Under the pieces are notes generated by a model. That model was not told the origin of the DNA, made no database searches, and saw only the letters and a program-made list of their open reading frames with translations. This document shows, piece by piece, positions 47,815-59,682 of a DNA stretch of 64,000 nucleotides; the first letter of the stretch is position 1; each line of letters begins with the position of its first letter. Source of the stretch: Litoditis marina (taxonomy: Eukaryota; Nematoda; Chromadorea; Rhabditida; Rhabditidae); NCBI GenBank assembly GCA_964036275.1, contig OZ038436.1, forward strand, positions 23,720,639 to 23,784,638. Direction: 5' to 3'. The position numbers were made by a program, and so were the translations under genes.

Positions 47815-50800
47815 ATGCTGAAACGTCCACTGACGTCCATCGATATGAAGGTAGATGACCTAGAAGCGATGAAGGAAACCCTGAGAGAGCTTTTCATGAA
47901 GCAGGTATTATTTTTTTCTGGGTGACTCCCGAAAAGAGATCTAATAAGTTGATGGTTTGAAATAAAATAGATCACATTCTCTTTGAACAATTTGCTCATT
48001 TCGCCAGGTCATAGGGGATTAATTGTAGTGTCGATTTGGGGTTTCAAGTAAAATTGGTATCCTCTTACGGAAAAATGAGACATATCACCTGTTCTGATAT
48101 GATTCTCATGAACGATTTATTGAGCACCATCCATCATGAAAAGTTCAGCATACCCCAGTAAAAACCAATGTTATCCTACGTGTGGGGACCTACTAATTAC
48201 CGCACCGCGATTTGAAAATACCGCACCGTACCGCACCACCGCAAATTTGCGTTTTTTTTTTCGAAAAATTCGAAATCTCCAATTTTGCAATCAAAATACT
48301 TTCCAACGCATAAATCCTATCCTTTTTAATCTAAAACAAAAATAGTGATCTCGAGAAAACTTTCTGTGAAATTTTCTCACTAGAAGAACATATGTATACG
48401 CTCTCAGTATTGTATTTTCGTTTTCTGTTGTGCAACTTCAAATTTCATGCCTTTATGTCACTTTCGTGTTTCGTGAGTTATCGAATTCGAATGGATAGAA
48501 AAAGCTGCTCATCAGCAGAAGAGAAGCACTGAGTACCATACCCATGATGCTTTTGCTCCACTAGAAACTTAAAACAATGTCAAGAATTCATGAAAAAGTG
48601 GGGGCCCAACGACTGTGAGATTTGTCTTCTGCTGTGCGCCCCTTAGACAACTACTCTCAAATGGAGCAGCTACTGCTACAAAAACCGAAAAATACTCATG
48701 TATAACTGTTAATTACAAACATACAAAAGTCGTAAAATATTTTCTCAAACCTGTAAACTAGAATCTACAAGTCACAGCTGCGAAAGAGAGAACAACTGTT
48801 GAATAATATGCCAAACGTTATAGCACCTAGAATTGAAGTAATGATCAAAAACACCAACCATTGTGCACAAAACCAGGAACTCTATAATTGACTACGTTGA
48901 GTTAACATCTGTGATTTGTAGATTCTAGTTTACAGGTTTGAGAAAATATTTTACGACTTTTGTATGTTTGTAATTAACAGTTATACATGAGTATTTTTCG
49001 GTTTTTGTAGCAGTAGCTGCTCCATTTGAGAGTAGTTGTCTAAGGGGCGCACAGCAGAAGACAAATCTCACAGTCGTTGAGCCCCCACTTTTTCATGATT
49101 TTTTCTCTTTTTGTATACATGCCGTAGGTATGTGGTTTGATCTGGACGGTGCAGATTAAATTGTTTTCTTAATGAACCACTTGCCAAGTATTACTATCAT
49201 TTGAGAAAAATATGACGTCAACATTGCAGTTCTAAAAACTTACTTTCTGCCCTCTGCTTTTCAGAATTCCAGAATACGTCATGTTTGAATGAAGTTTCAT
49301 CGTGAATTGACCACTTTCAGCATTCGAAAACATATTTCACGTCAATTTTTTTAAAAGTTGACGTCATCTGGCCTTCTGATTTCCAGAATAAGTCATATTT
49401 AGATAAAGTTTCGTCGTTAATGTACCATTTTTAAGATATTTTCAGCATTTGAAAATATATGTGACGTCAACTTTGCACTTTTCAATAATGACGTCATCTG
49501 GTCTCCAGAATCCCAGAATACGTCACTCTTAGATTGAGTTTCACCGTTAATTGACCCTTTCTAAGATATTACCATCATTTGAAAATAAATGTGACGTCAA
49601 CCTTGCACTTTTCAAAAATGACGTCATCCGAGCTCCAGAATCCTCGATGACGTCATCAGTAGAAGACTTACATCTAAATCGATGTCAGTTCATGTGGTGG
49701 TATCATACTTCAAATTTTACTTGAATTGGTTAGGACTGAGCTGAGTTATAACGCAATTTGATTTACCCCGACAGAGAGGGCGAGAGAGTGCACGAAATGA
49801 AGAGACGCAGAGACATTTTCAAAGACCTATAACTTGATGAAAAAAAAATTTTTTCGAAAAAAAGTTTGCGCCCCCAAGGTTTGAGTGGGATATCTATCGT
49901 GTCCCAAATTTTCAGTCAAATCGGTTCACACATAAAAATTTCCCAGGAGTGCGCACCAACACAGACGGAAGGACGGAAGGAAACACGGCGGAAGTTGGCG
50001 GTCTGCATGAAGCGCATAACGTCATAACTCGGCTCAAACTCAATCAATTTTGTTCAAATTTCGAACATAAAATGTGCCATAGAAAATCAGCAAATCATAA
50101 AAAGTTCTGATTTGCACAATTGGACCTTTTTGAGAGTGAACTAAAAAAAATGAAAGCGCGCATTAGCCGGACCAAAGACAAATCTCGCACAGCGCTGCGC
50201 GCGATTCAGATATACAGTGAAACTATTCATCGCCAACTTCACCTGTCTCAATAGTGTGTTTTTTTCATTTCTAGATCCGTTTCTGAATAGCCGTTGTTAT
50301 AACCCTTCCATCCAGTACAAATAATGTGAAGTACGAGACAGTATGGAACGTATACGTGACCTCGCGTTTAATAACTGAACGGTGATTCTAAACGTGTAAA
50401 TATGTTTTCTTTTATCTCTGTTCATGAGAGCTGGATCTCTGCATTCGACATATAGTTTGCTCCTAACGAAGTCCTAGCTGCTACGACAACAGATTTGAGA
50501 AACCTTTCTGGAAACAGTCGAAAAATTTCTTAGGTGCAGGGTTCGATGAATATAGTAACCAATTCGCAGTTGAGTACAGAAACTTGAAGATCAACTTATT
50601 CTTACCAGGGTATGATATTTTTACCCGTTGGAGGATTACCATAACAGAGTTAAAGATTTTTGCTCGTTTTTTCATTGACGAGTATTGTCAATTTTAAGCA
50701 GAAAACGAAATCCACCAAATACTTCAGGTTTGAATAGCTCATACTTGCAGAATGAACTGATAGAATCTCTAAACAAATACACTAACCGAATATTGCAGAT

Positions 50801-52139
50801 AAGGGGAATAAACTCATTGTGATCGGTCATTAGACATCATGTTCAGACTTGATGTGTCTAAAGTGATGAAAAGGATAGGATTTATGCTTTAGAAACTATT
50901 TTGTTTGCAGAATGGAAGATTTTGGAATTTTTGAAAAAAATACGCAAATTTGCGGTGGTGCGGTACGGTGCGGTATTTCTCCCGGTGCGGGTGCGGTAAT
51001 TAGTAGGTCCCCTACGTGTGTCCATAATTGATAATTCCAATACAATGAACTGAATGAACTCACATTGTTCCAGGCTGCAAATTCTGAAGTTGATCAACAA
51101 ATACAACCATCCGGTTCCATTCTCAGAGCTAGCACATCGAAACGGTTAGTTTTCATGGTTGCTATGAAACTGAACGGAAGATTTCCGATTTCTTTCTTTA
51201 ACATACCTTTGTATTTGTAATAAGATGAGTTGAGTAAAGTATGTTCAACTAGTCATTTTTTAACGAAAGAAACTACCACTTTTTTCATTCCTCTTATTAT
51301 ACTCCTAATCATAAATCTATATCTCTTCCTATAATGTCTCTCGCCCTTCTTATAAGAACAATTCTGTGCCGGACATTACGAAATAGTCTCAATCTCTCAT
51401 TTTCATACTCTCCATCAGTTTATAATCGTATGAATGAACGGCCCTATTATTGTAGTTTGATCCCAAGTTCATCCGACTTTCATTTCATTACGCCGTAGAC
51501 GTTTGGCCCCATTTTGAAGACTTGGTGAAATAATTTCAACACGATAAGCTTTCGAAACCATAATTACAAACTGTTTTGCTAGGTTCTAGTTGCTGCAAAT
51601 TATAATGAGGATGCGAGTAGATTTGGCGCTTTGTGTTTGTTGTTTTAATATTTAAGGTTTTACTAGGTGTGATTGTTTCCTAATGTTTTATGAGGCAGTT
51701 ACTATTACTATTAGTCTTTCAGTAATTTTTATTAGCTTTGTAATGTTTTATGTCTAAATTTTGTGTTGGTGTATTCTCTTTTCTTTTTCCCCTTTTCCGT
51801 GAGTTCATATAATTAGATAGTTTTTTGTTTGAAGTCTGTTCTGAAACATATGAACGAATGAATTATTATTATTTGCTCCAAGAAGTTTCGTGCTCTTAAT
51901 GCGTTGGATCACTTCTCACAGTTAGACTGACGTGGGTTTTCTCGCTCGCAGTTTTCTTTCACCTCATAGGCTGACGCTGGTCTCATTTCCTCGTTTGTAA
52001 TTTCAGGACGGAGACTCCGAAAAAAGTTCGATGCTCATCTGGTCTCTCCGATGTGAATGTCACCATATCTTCACATCGACTTCCAGAACACATAGGAGCA
52101 GTTGGAAATATAAATAACAACAATAATAATGCAAGTTAA
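47815..52139 (+). CDS. CDC26-like anaphase-promoting complex subunit
   Basis: Three exons (47815-47904, 51074-51144, 52007-52139) give 97 residues with consistent phases. The start MLKRPLTSIDMKVDDLEAMK resembles, from memory, the CDC26 N-terminus (MLRRKPTRLELKLDDIEEF), which inserts into the TPR groove of APC6 and stabilises the APC/C. The rest is polar, with a TPKKVRCSSGLSDVN block and an Asn-rich end, and is probably disordered. Size (human 85) also fits. Intron 1 is 3.2 kb and consists almost entirely of the inserted element 48185-51011. The short conserved region makes the assignment tentative. Confidence 0.6.
48590..50207 (+). mobile_element. Diverged relative of the composite element, nested in the 2.83-kb element
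   Basis: Same plan as the copies at 25.4 and 41.7 kb but mostly different sequence. It starts AAAAAGTGGGGGCCCAACGA. A ~510-bp palindromic head closes with CCCCCACTTTTTCATG near 49100. A core of about four ~125-bp tandem units follows (GACGTCAAC or variant at ~49214, 49339, 49462, 49592). The end is ACCAAAGACAAATCTCGCAC followed by AGCGCTGCGCGCGAT, matching the other copies' AAAGACAACTCACGCAGAGC end. No ORF. Confidence 0.65.
49190..49640 (+). repeat. ~125-bp tandem units containing GACGTCA
   Basis: About four units share CCAGAAT(A)xGTCA, AGTTTC(A/G)(T/C)CGT(G/T)AAT and TTTGAAAATA.ATGTGACGTCAA blocks. They form the core of the nested element. Confidence 0.8.
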
Positions 52140-52574
52140 TGGAACTAGAAATCCCTGTTACATAACTAGTTGATCTCATAGAAACATATGACTAACTTCA
52201 CTCAGTATCGACTTCTAATTTCTTAGCAATTGTGAATTTCTTTTGCATCAAAACTTTCATTATTGTTTGTCTATTACATGTGTGCTCATAACACTGACCT
52301 TATCATTATAGTTTTTTTATGTATGCGTTTATGAAATGTCATTGTATCCCACTGAGTAGTAACGTAGTATCTTGTGAGATGTTTATGTTTTTCTTTCTTA
52401 TCTACAATAAAATGTTTCGTGAATACCATTAAGTTCCAGTTGCGGTTCTAATTGCCCCGATTTATTCATTTGCTCATTTGGTTTAATTTTTCATGTTTTG
52501 TAGTATAAACTATCTACCTGATCTCACGGAATTGCTGCTTCACAAGTTTTTACCTTCTTTAATGTTGATAATAG

Positions 52575-55500
52575 ATGCGGCTCGATCTGGAACACTTCTG
52601 CTCCTCATTCCTCGCTGATGATTTCGCCGTGGCTGCCTTCAAGAAGAAAGGCATACTCATCTATTCCGAGGGAAGCATGTCCCTGCTGTCTTCTCTACAA
52701 CAGACACAGGACAAACTCGAGTTCTCTGGAAACCTGGTTAGTTGTTTTGAAACAATCACAGTCAATTTTGCTAGATGAACCGCCATCACCCTTTTCATGT
52801 TTTGAACTTATAGTTTACGGACAACTCGTCCCCGCGCATGGAGTGGCGACAATCCTACCCAACTACGCAACCCCGACCATTTGTCAGAAAAAGAGTTTTC
52901 CTCAACTCGCGGTCGTTCAACAAACTTTTGTGGCTGATTTGGGCGCTGCGCGGGACTGCCGCAACCTATTATTTGTAGCAGTTGTTGACCGTAGTTCATG
53001 TAGTATGTACTTGATCAATTGCGCTTGGTCTGTTCACGATGCGTGCACGAGTTGTTGAGCAACAAGAATGTCTCAGGAGTTTGAGAAACTACCTTACAGT
53101 GTTTCGACATGTATAGGTTTTAGGGAAGCTTCCAGGTCCATACACGGCTCGATACTATCAAACATGAACTATTTTAGGATGTGTATGTTTTATTTCAATG
53201 AAACAGGGATTAGAATGTTTGGCTGCGTGTGCGTACCATGCTTATTATCTGCGGAAAGAGAACTTCCATGTTCACGAGTTTCCAGAAGATCAACCTGTCT
53301 CCTGCAATTCAACCCAACGCTACAGTGGACAGGATCACAGTCTCAGAAGATTGTTCCAGGTAAGCTTTTCATGAATCTCTCTGTCCCTCTATTCCCCCTC
53401 TCTCTTTCTCTAATAACGTATCGATATTACTATTGTAGTTTGATTTTTGCGGCAAAGTACAGTTTGCACTGTATTCACGAAACTATTTGTCGTGTTATGG
53501 AACGTTCATTTATTTTTGTTTAAAAAAGTTAAAAGTTCCTTGAATGTGTTTTTCACATATTTTTATTTCGAATATGACATTTACTTTTATACTGTTTCAG
53601 AGTTGTCCTGATAGGGAAACGATCAATTCATCTAGTACTGATCTTGCCCGAAATCATTTCTTTGAGAGGCTCAAAGAAAGAGTATTTCTGCGAGTGAGTT
53701 CTGAGTCCCAATCATGATGTGAATACCTATTCGCGGTTGTTCAAACGAGTAATAGCGTTGATGATTGTTCGACGTTAATGCAATCTTTCTAACATGTTGC
53801 ATGTGAACCCACTGGTTCTTGTTGTGCTCTGTGATACGTAATTGAGTTGTGTAGTTTCGAGCTGGTTGATTGTAGTTAGAGAAAGATGCATAGATCGAGA
53901 TGATTAAGACTTGTTATTGTCTGCTTCCTGATTCTTAAAAACCAGTCTTGAAGTGCTCCCTCAATGCGACGTCCACAGTCTCCACAAAACTGAACCCTTA
54001 TGTTTCTCCTACCCATATGACCGTTCAGGTGTTCTGTTATATCCGGAGCATGGATGCAGAATCGAAGAACAGTTGTGCTAATGGAGAGATGGCTACCTTC
54101 TAACGGAATCTTCCATAATCACATTGCTTTCCTATTCTCTGATTCCTGCATTCGGTAAGTGCCGGTTTATTAATAATGATAAAAGTAAGAGGAAAGCTCC
54201 AGGCATATCTGATATTCATAATATAGATAGTAGATACCATGTGGTGAGGTGGGAAACTCTCTGCTAGCGTTGCAATAGATATCCACTATTTAGTAATGCC
54301 ATTGCGGGGAATCGACAGTTATCGATTCACAGTCTACGTCTATAGTTTGTATCTGTTTTGTTCCAGTATATATGCACTGGATCGGGATGACTATTCGGAC
54401 TGTATTACCATCGACTTCTCACCTTTCCTATCCACGGATAAAACTTCATCCAATCGTTTTGGATTGTTCAAAAATTTAGGTGGGCTGCACTCAATATGTT
54501 GTGAATGACTGTCATTGATTCGTGTGCAAATTACTGGTTCAAGCCGTGTGTATGTGTAGTGTATTAGTGAAGATTTTCCGCAAAAATACGTGTTGCTATC
54601 TCACATATTTTGAACCCTCTTGCTTGACGTTTTTAATGAAGAAAGCCCGCGTCTTTTCTCTTTTTTTTTTGATTCTCACTATTCGGACAACTTTGCTTGA
54701 GTATGACTGGCGCATCTGTCTTTGAGCTCATTTGGGGTTCATTCCAACCTAGCCAGCCCAAACGGGATTGGTTCCCAGTTATTAGACTTTGTTGACTATT
54801 CTATTTCAGTTTCGTTTGACTTTGTTGGTTGCGAGAATGGCCATCCCTCTCTCATAGCCATCGATTCTGAAGGGGACATGTATGCTGCTTTCATAACCGG
54901 TCTGTTGTTTTTTGTCCAGTTGAAACCTTTGACCTTCGAGGAAGAACACTAGTATGGTTGATGTCCATAGTAGACGAATTGTCTGAATGTGTTTGACCAT
55001 TTCACACCACCGAGGGACCGAAGGGCTCTAAGACGCCAAATACCTTTTTTTTCTTTTTCTTTTCAAATCTCGGACTCTCAACTTCTTTTTGTTGATTCCG
55101 CGAAACCTACTATTGCCAACAAGTTTCGGCAGCGCCACCCCCTTGTCCCTTTTTCCTGAGGAGCATTGGCGGTGCACGCACACTTGAACGCATTTCATTG
55201 CAATTTTCTGCATTTTAATACTGTTTGTGACACACATAAGAGTTTGGAGACCTAGTACAACCGACCTAGTCATTGTCAGAAAAAAGCTTGGAGCGCTGCG
55301 TCAAATAGGTGTTTGGGGCGGATGAAGAGGATGTTCTAGGTAGAGAACGGCTGCCCTCAACGAAGCCATTACTATCAATGTCCCGATAATGACATCCATA
55401 TTTGGTTCAGGTGATGATTCGTTCTCTGTGCGTCCCCTGATTTCGCCCCCGAGCCTCCCGTGTAACCCCGTCTCTATCATGACCGTGCCACATCCGTTTC

Positions 55501-58500
55501 AAGAGGTAATTCATGTGAGATCTATTAATACATTACGTCGACATTCAACGCGGGGCTTAATCAATACGCATGGAAAGCATTGTCTACGCGTCGACGTAAA
55601 ATTATGAAACCGGCCTTGTTACAGTTGTTGTATTTTGAAATTCTTGTGAGTAAATTCATTTGGTATTTGTGTTGCAGGTGTTTGCTGTTCTTGCGATCTT
55701 CAATCCATCTCAGAATGGAATCATAACACATGTTATCGCGGTTCCTACAGAAAGTGGAGGATTCGAGTAGGTTTATGTTATCAGTGCAAACGCTCTTATT
55801 TTTTTGTTAAACATTGAAATAGATCGTTCCTCTGTACACGTATGCTTTTGACAGTTCTCCTTGTCTTTCATAGTCATAGTTGAGCATATCAGTAAACAAA
55901 TATAAATAATTCATAAATTCAAATATGCCAAGATATTGTGTTTAATAAACTGGAGGTAATGTTACGATAAGTTCCCATCTGAAATGAGCAACAACCAGAC
56001 TAGTCATTGCAGTCTGACCGTGCAAGAACGCTTGAACCTGCCGACGCCCGCCAGATATGTGTGCCTTCTGTCCTCCGATAGAGACTGCTCCTATCTGGTT
56101 GGAACTTCCGACAGACTCTACTTCATGGATATCAGACCCTGGATTATATCCTATGGACAGATACTCGTCGGGTATGCTTCTGTTCGCTTCAATTCATTCA
56201 CCCCTGACAACAGACTATTCGTTCCCAGCGAACCACCTTTCTATTCGAGTCAAACTACATTTCAGTAATGTAATACTAACAAATACCATCTATTATCTTT
56301 TTTCCCAGAAGTTCGCCATCGTGTGCAAGTTTGCCTGACAGTCGACTTCACTCTCTAATCGTGGCCCTATCGGAGAAGAATGATAGAATGAGTGAGTGTC
56401 AGCCTTTTCTCATCGTGTCTCGAATATGAGAGACAGCAGACAAAATATGTGCTGCACTTATACATTTGCTACACACTCAGCACCCTTCTAATCATATCGA
56501 GAAGGTAGATTGGTACATTCTTCTTGTAGAGTTGTTTTTTCAAGAAATATTCTCTGCTTTGGTTATTAGATAGTAAACTGTGTGGAAATGTGTAGTTGTT
56601 TTCTCAGAGCAAACACGGTGCTCCCCCCTCTCTCTACCTAAATGACTCTGTAATTGTGTTGCAGCCGCTTTTCTGGGACAGACGGCCGTGGTTTCCTGTG
56701 CCTCTGATACTGGTGAACAAGTCTCCGTCTTCGCCACCCGATTCTCTCAGCCACGCATCGCCATCTCGTGCCTCAGGTTCTTTCATCATTTTACGATTCT
56801 GCTTCATGATCACCGCCTCTTAACAGAAGCGACGTGAATGAATAAACTTGAAATAATTCTGAAACACTAAAAATTTTATGTCCAGCCTGGAGTCAACATT
56901 TTCCATCCAAGATGTTTGTTGTAAGCTAGTCGAAATAGCCGTGATGTCTGAGAAATACATAGTTATCACTATCAGTGAAGTTTTGTTATTGGTGACCTTT
57001 CGGGTCTCATTTGTATTGGTGTACGCCCTTTCTTCAGATGGGATATGCTACCCTCCTGCTCGAATGATTCGGCAACGGCGTCCCTCGAACCGTCCTTCAA
57101 AGAGACGGTCCTTGATCCTATCCTCAGCAAGAAGCACATTCTGCCGAGTGTCAGGTTAGCAACGTGTTCGTTCTCATTCGAATTAGAAACACGTGAATCG
57201 TACAGCAGAGTCCACGTCCTGCCATAATATAAGAGGCATCCATTTAAATAGTTTTTCGAAATTCAAATATTTTGCAAATCTGGTCAATTTTTTATTTATT
57301 GCCGAGAAACCTGGAATATGGTCAGTTTCGTTTCGCAGACTTTATCGTCAAAATGAATGACAAGGGTCAGTTAATTTCTTAGAGTCTTATTTAATTCATC
57401 GTTCTCATTAAATTTCATTATTTAAATCTGTCTTGTTATATGAGCGATCAGTACAATTCGGCTGGCGCAGGTTATATCCGCGACAGTCGATAGCCGAACT
57501 ACTGACCCAGTAGCGCAGTGGCAGTGTGTCTGCCTTTTGCCCTGGCGCCCGCAGGTTCGATCCCGCGAACATTCTGACAGTGGTCAGAATTACACAGAAT
57601 GAAGGAGGCAATTCATTGACGAATGCCAAAAAAACCAGAATATTAATTGGCCGGCGTCAAAAAGCCCGTTTTCACTTCTGACAGTTGTCAGTAAGTTTTC
57701 TGACTAGAAACCGAAGATCTGGTCAGAATTGTGCAAAATTAAATCGAAACATGCTCCAAGAAAAAACGACGAGATTTGCATAATATTTCAATTTTGAAAA
57801 ACTATTTAAATGGACGCCTCTTATATGCTCTCAATCTACACTTCGTGATTACTTAACACTCTCACTCAGCATCCCAATTTTTCAAAATAATGCTTGAAAT
57901 ATGTTGAAACGCTCGCTAGCTTTAAATATTTGTTGAAAAGCTAGTTGTGTCTTTCCACATTGTTACATACCTATTCGGATGTTTTCAGAGGTTCCCCCAA
58001 CATATCTGAACTGGAAACTCTGAATGAGATGGATCAGTGGTCGACGAATTTCATGCACAATATGGGCCTCACCCGAGATGCCTACAAGGCGGCTCTAGTC
58101 AGGTACTGTAGCTCTGTTCAGAGAGCACCTCACCTCACGAAATCTAACCCGTGGAACATCAAGTTGTCGTATATGAATGCACTTCACTCTTACAAATATA
58201 GTTTGTAGTCAATATGGACAAGACTGGTCCTTTTGTTCACCTTAGCCAATTAACAGTTAACTACCTTCGATCTGTCACGTAGTCTTGTTATATGACCTAA
58301 GCTTTCTAGTTTGTCGGAAGTTCCTTACAAAATTGACGAGTGCAAGAGCAGGCGTGATGCTGTCAACCAACGCGTTTTGAGTGTGAGTTTCTCGACCAGA
58401 TTTTTCATAACAATAGTTCTTTACGAACGATCACCATACCAAATATAAAGTAAACAGATGTGTTTTTGAGTGGGTTTGTTTTCCGAATGCTAATTTTTTA

Positions 58501-59484
58501 TCAAATGTGAACCACATTCAGATAGTTTTCTGTTCCAGTATTTTGTAGTGAAACTTCGTTTTATTAATTTCCAGCACCATATCTACGATTTTGCTAACGT
58601 GTTTGTTTAATTTATATATGTTATACTTTCAGCTACTCGATTCTTTCTCGGGAATGAAGGACCGAGTCCAGCAGCAGCATTCGTCTCTTGTCACCCTTCT
58701 CGCAAGAATTGATTCGGTAAGTCAATTTCGTGATACTTCGCAAGCCCCAATATCAATGTTATTCGTCGGTTGAATTCAATGTAACATAGTAGAGGTAGTA
58801 AAGTCAACTTTCAATGCTGACGTTCATGGAATGTCGTTGTTAACTTCCCTTAGAAACTCGTTTTCAAGAAATGTGCTCAAATTTCATACTAGCTTCATGC
58901 TTGCATTCACAATGTATTATTTGCAGTTGGCAAATCGTCTAGCGGGCAAAGTTCCATTGAGCAGTCAGGAGAGTAAGATGTTGTCATCGCTGAAAGAGTA
59001 TAGGAGACAAATAGTCACATACTCGATCAAACTTCCACAGGTAATTGTTTTCAGCCATTGTTATATGAACAAGCAGTTAGTTAAATACTACTATATAAGT
59101 TCTACCATTACTGGTTTGAGTATACTTTTCTATTGGTTTGTACCGTAGTACTCTGACATGGATGTACACAGACTGAATGGGAATTTCAGTTGTCCATCGG
59201 GGTGGCAGAAGCGAATCGAGCCATGTCGGGACCCGCCCGCTCCTTCCAACCATCTGGAAGTGCTGTCACAGCCACTATAAACAGAACGTCAGTTGATATG
59301 TTTCTTCACAATATTGCAGTATATCTTCCTTCTTTGATGGAGTTTTATCGAGTTATCATGGATAGAGAATAGAACACAACGTGTTTGATGTTTCAGAGGA
59401 TGTGAAGTAGATGCTCTGAGAAACCGGATGGATAGACTGGCAGACACTTTGGATGAGCTGACTCCCAATGAATCGGTCGCCTGA
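52575..59484 (+). CDS. NUP88: NUP88-like nucleoporin
   Basis: Eighteen exons, 627 residues: 52575-52736, 53286-53359, 53601-53693, 54029-54154, 54367-54479, 54810-54899, 55411-55505, 55678-55766, 56013-56171, 56309-56391, 56665-56776, 57038-57154, 57989-58102, 58310-58382, 58633-58716, 58927-59040, 59190-59287, 59397-59484; all phases agree. The N-terminal two thirds read like a beta-propeller (VVLIGKRSIHLVLILPE, LFSDSCIRIYALDRDDYSD, VSFDFVG..ENGHPSLIAIDS), in the order seen in NUP88. The C-terminal third is helical coiled coil (KMLSSLKEYRRQIVTYSIKL, RNRMDRLADTLDEL). NUP88 sits on the cytoplasmic face of the nuclear pore with NUP214/NUP62. The human protein is longer (741), and an upstream exon may be missing because GATAATAG before ATG 52575 could be an acceptor. 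Confidence 0.78.
57228..57830. mobile_element. TIR element carrying a tRNA-like segment, in NUP88 intron 12
   Basis: Ends are inverted copies: TATAAGAGGCATCCATTTAA then ATAGTTTTTCGAAATT at the left, mirrored by ATATTTCAATTTTGAAAAAC..GCCTCTTATA at the right. TA or TATA at the borders may be the target site. About 600 bp, no long ORF; the interior holds a tRNA-like block and short inverted GACAGT(G/T)GTCAG palindromes. Confidence 0.75.
57497..57575 (+). other. tRNA-like (pol III A and B box) segment
   Basis: TAGCGCAGTGGCAGTGTGTC resembles a tRNA D arm/A box, and 44 bp after its start GGTTCGATCCCGC is a strong B box. Acceptor-stem pairing is not convincing, so this is more likely a tRNA-derived SINE head captured by the surrounding inverted-repeat element than a functional tRNA gene. 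Confidence 0.5.
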
Positions 59485-59682
59485 AGGACGAGATTCGGAG
59501 AAACATTGTTATCGCCTTTTTTCTCATTGTTGATCAATACGTTTTTTTTTAGTAACATGTGCGTATATTATGTGATCAGTTTTGATGAAATGAAATTTTA
59601 TACAAAACTGAATTTTCATGTCCATAACAAAATAATATAAACAATAGCAAACAACTATAATAGATAACAATAGATTATGATA

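Larger units (their letters stand above)
48185..51011. mobile_element. 2.83-kb element with long terminal inverted repeats and 9-bp duplication (Mutator-like?)
   Basis: Flanked by the direct repeat CTACGTGTG at 48176-48184 and 51012-51020. The ends are inverted copies: GGGACCTACTAATTACCGCA, then CGCACCGTACCGCACCACCG, then CAAATTTGCG, continuing with recognisable similarity for about 150 bp (to ~48335 and from ~50875). Long inverted repeats with a 9-bp target duplication are the signature of Mutator-like elements. No transposase-like ORF is present, so it is non-autonomous. It contains the module 48590-50207. It sits in intron 1 of the CDC26-like gene. Confidence 0.85.
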
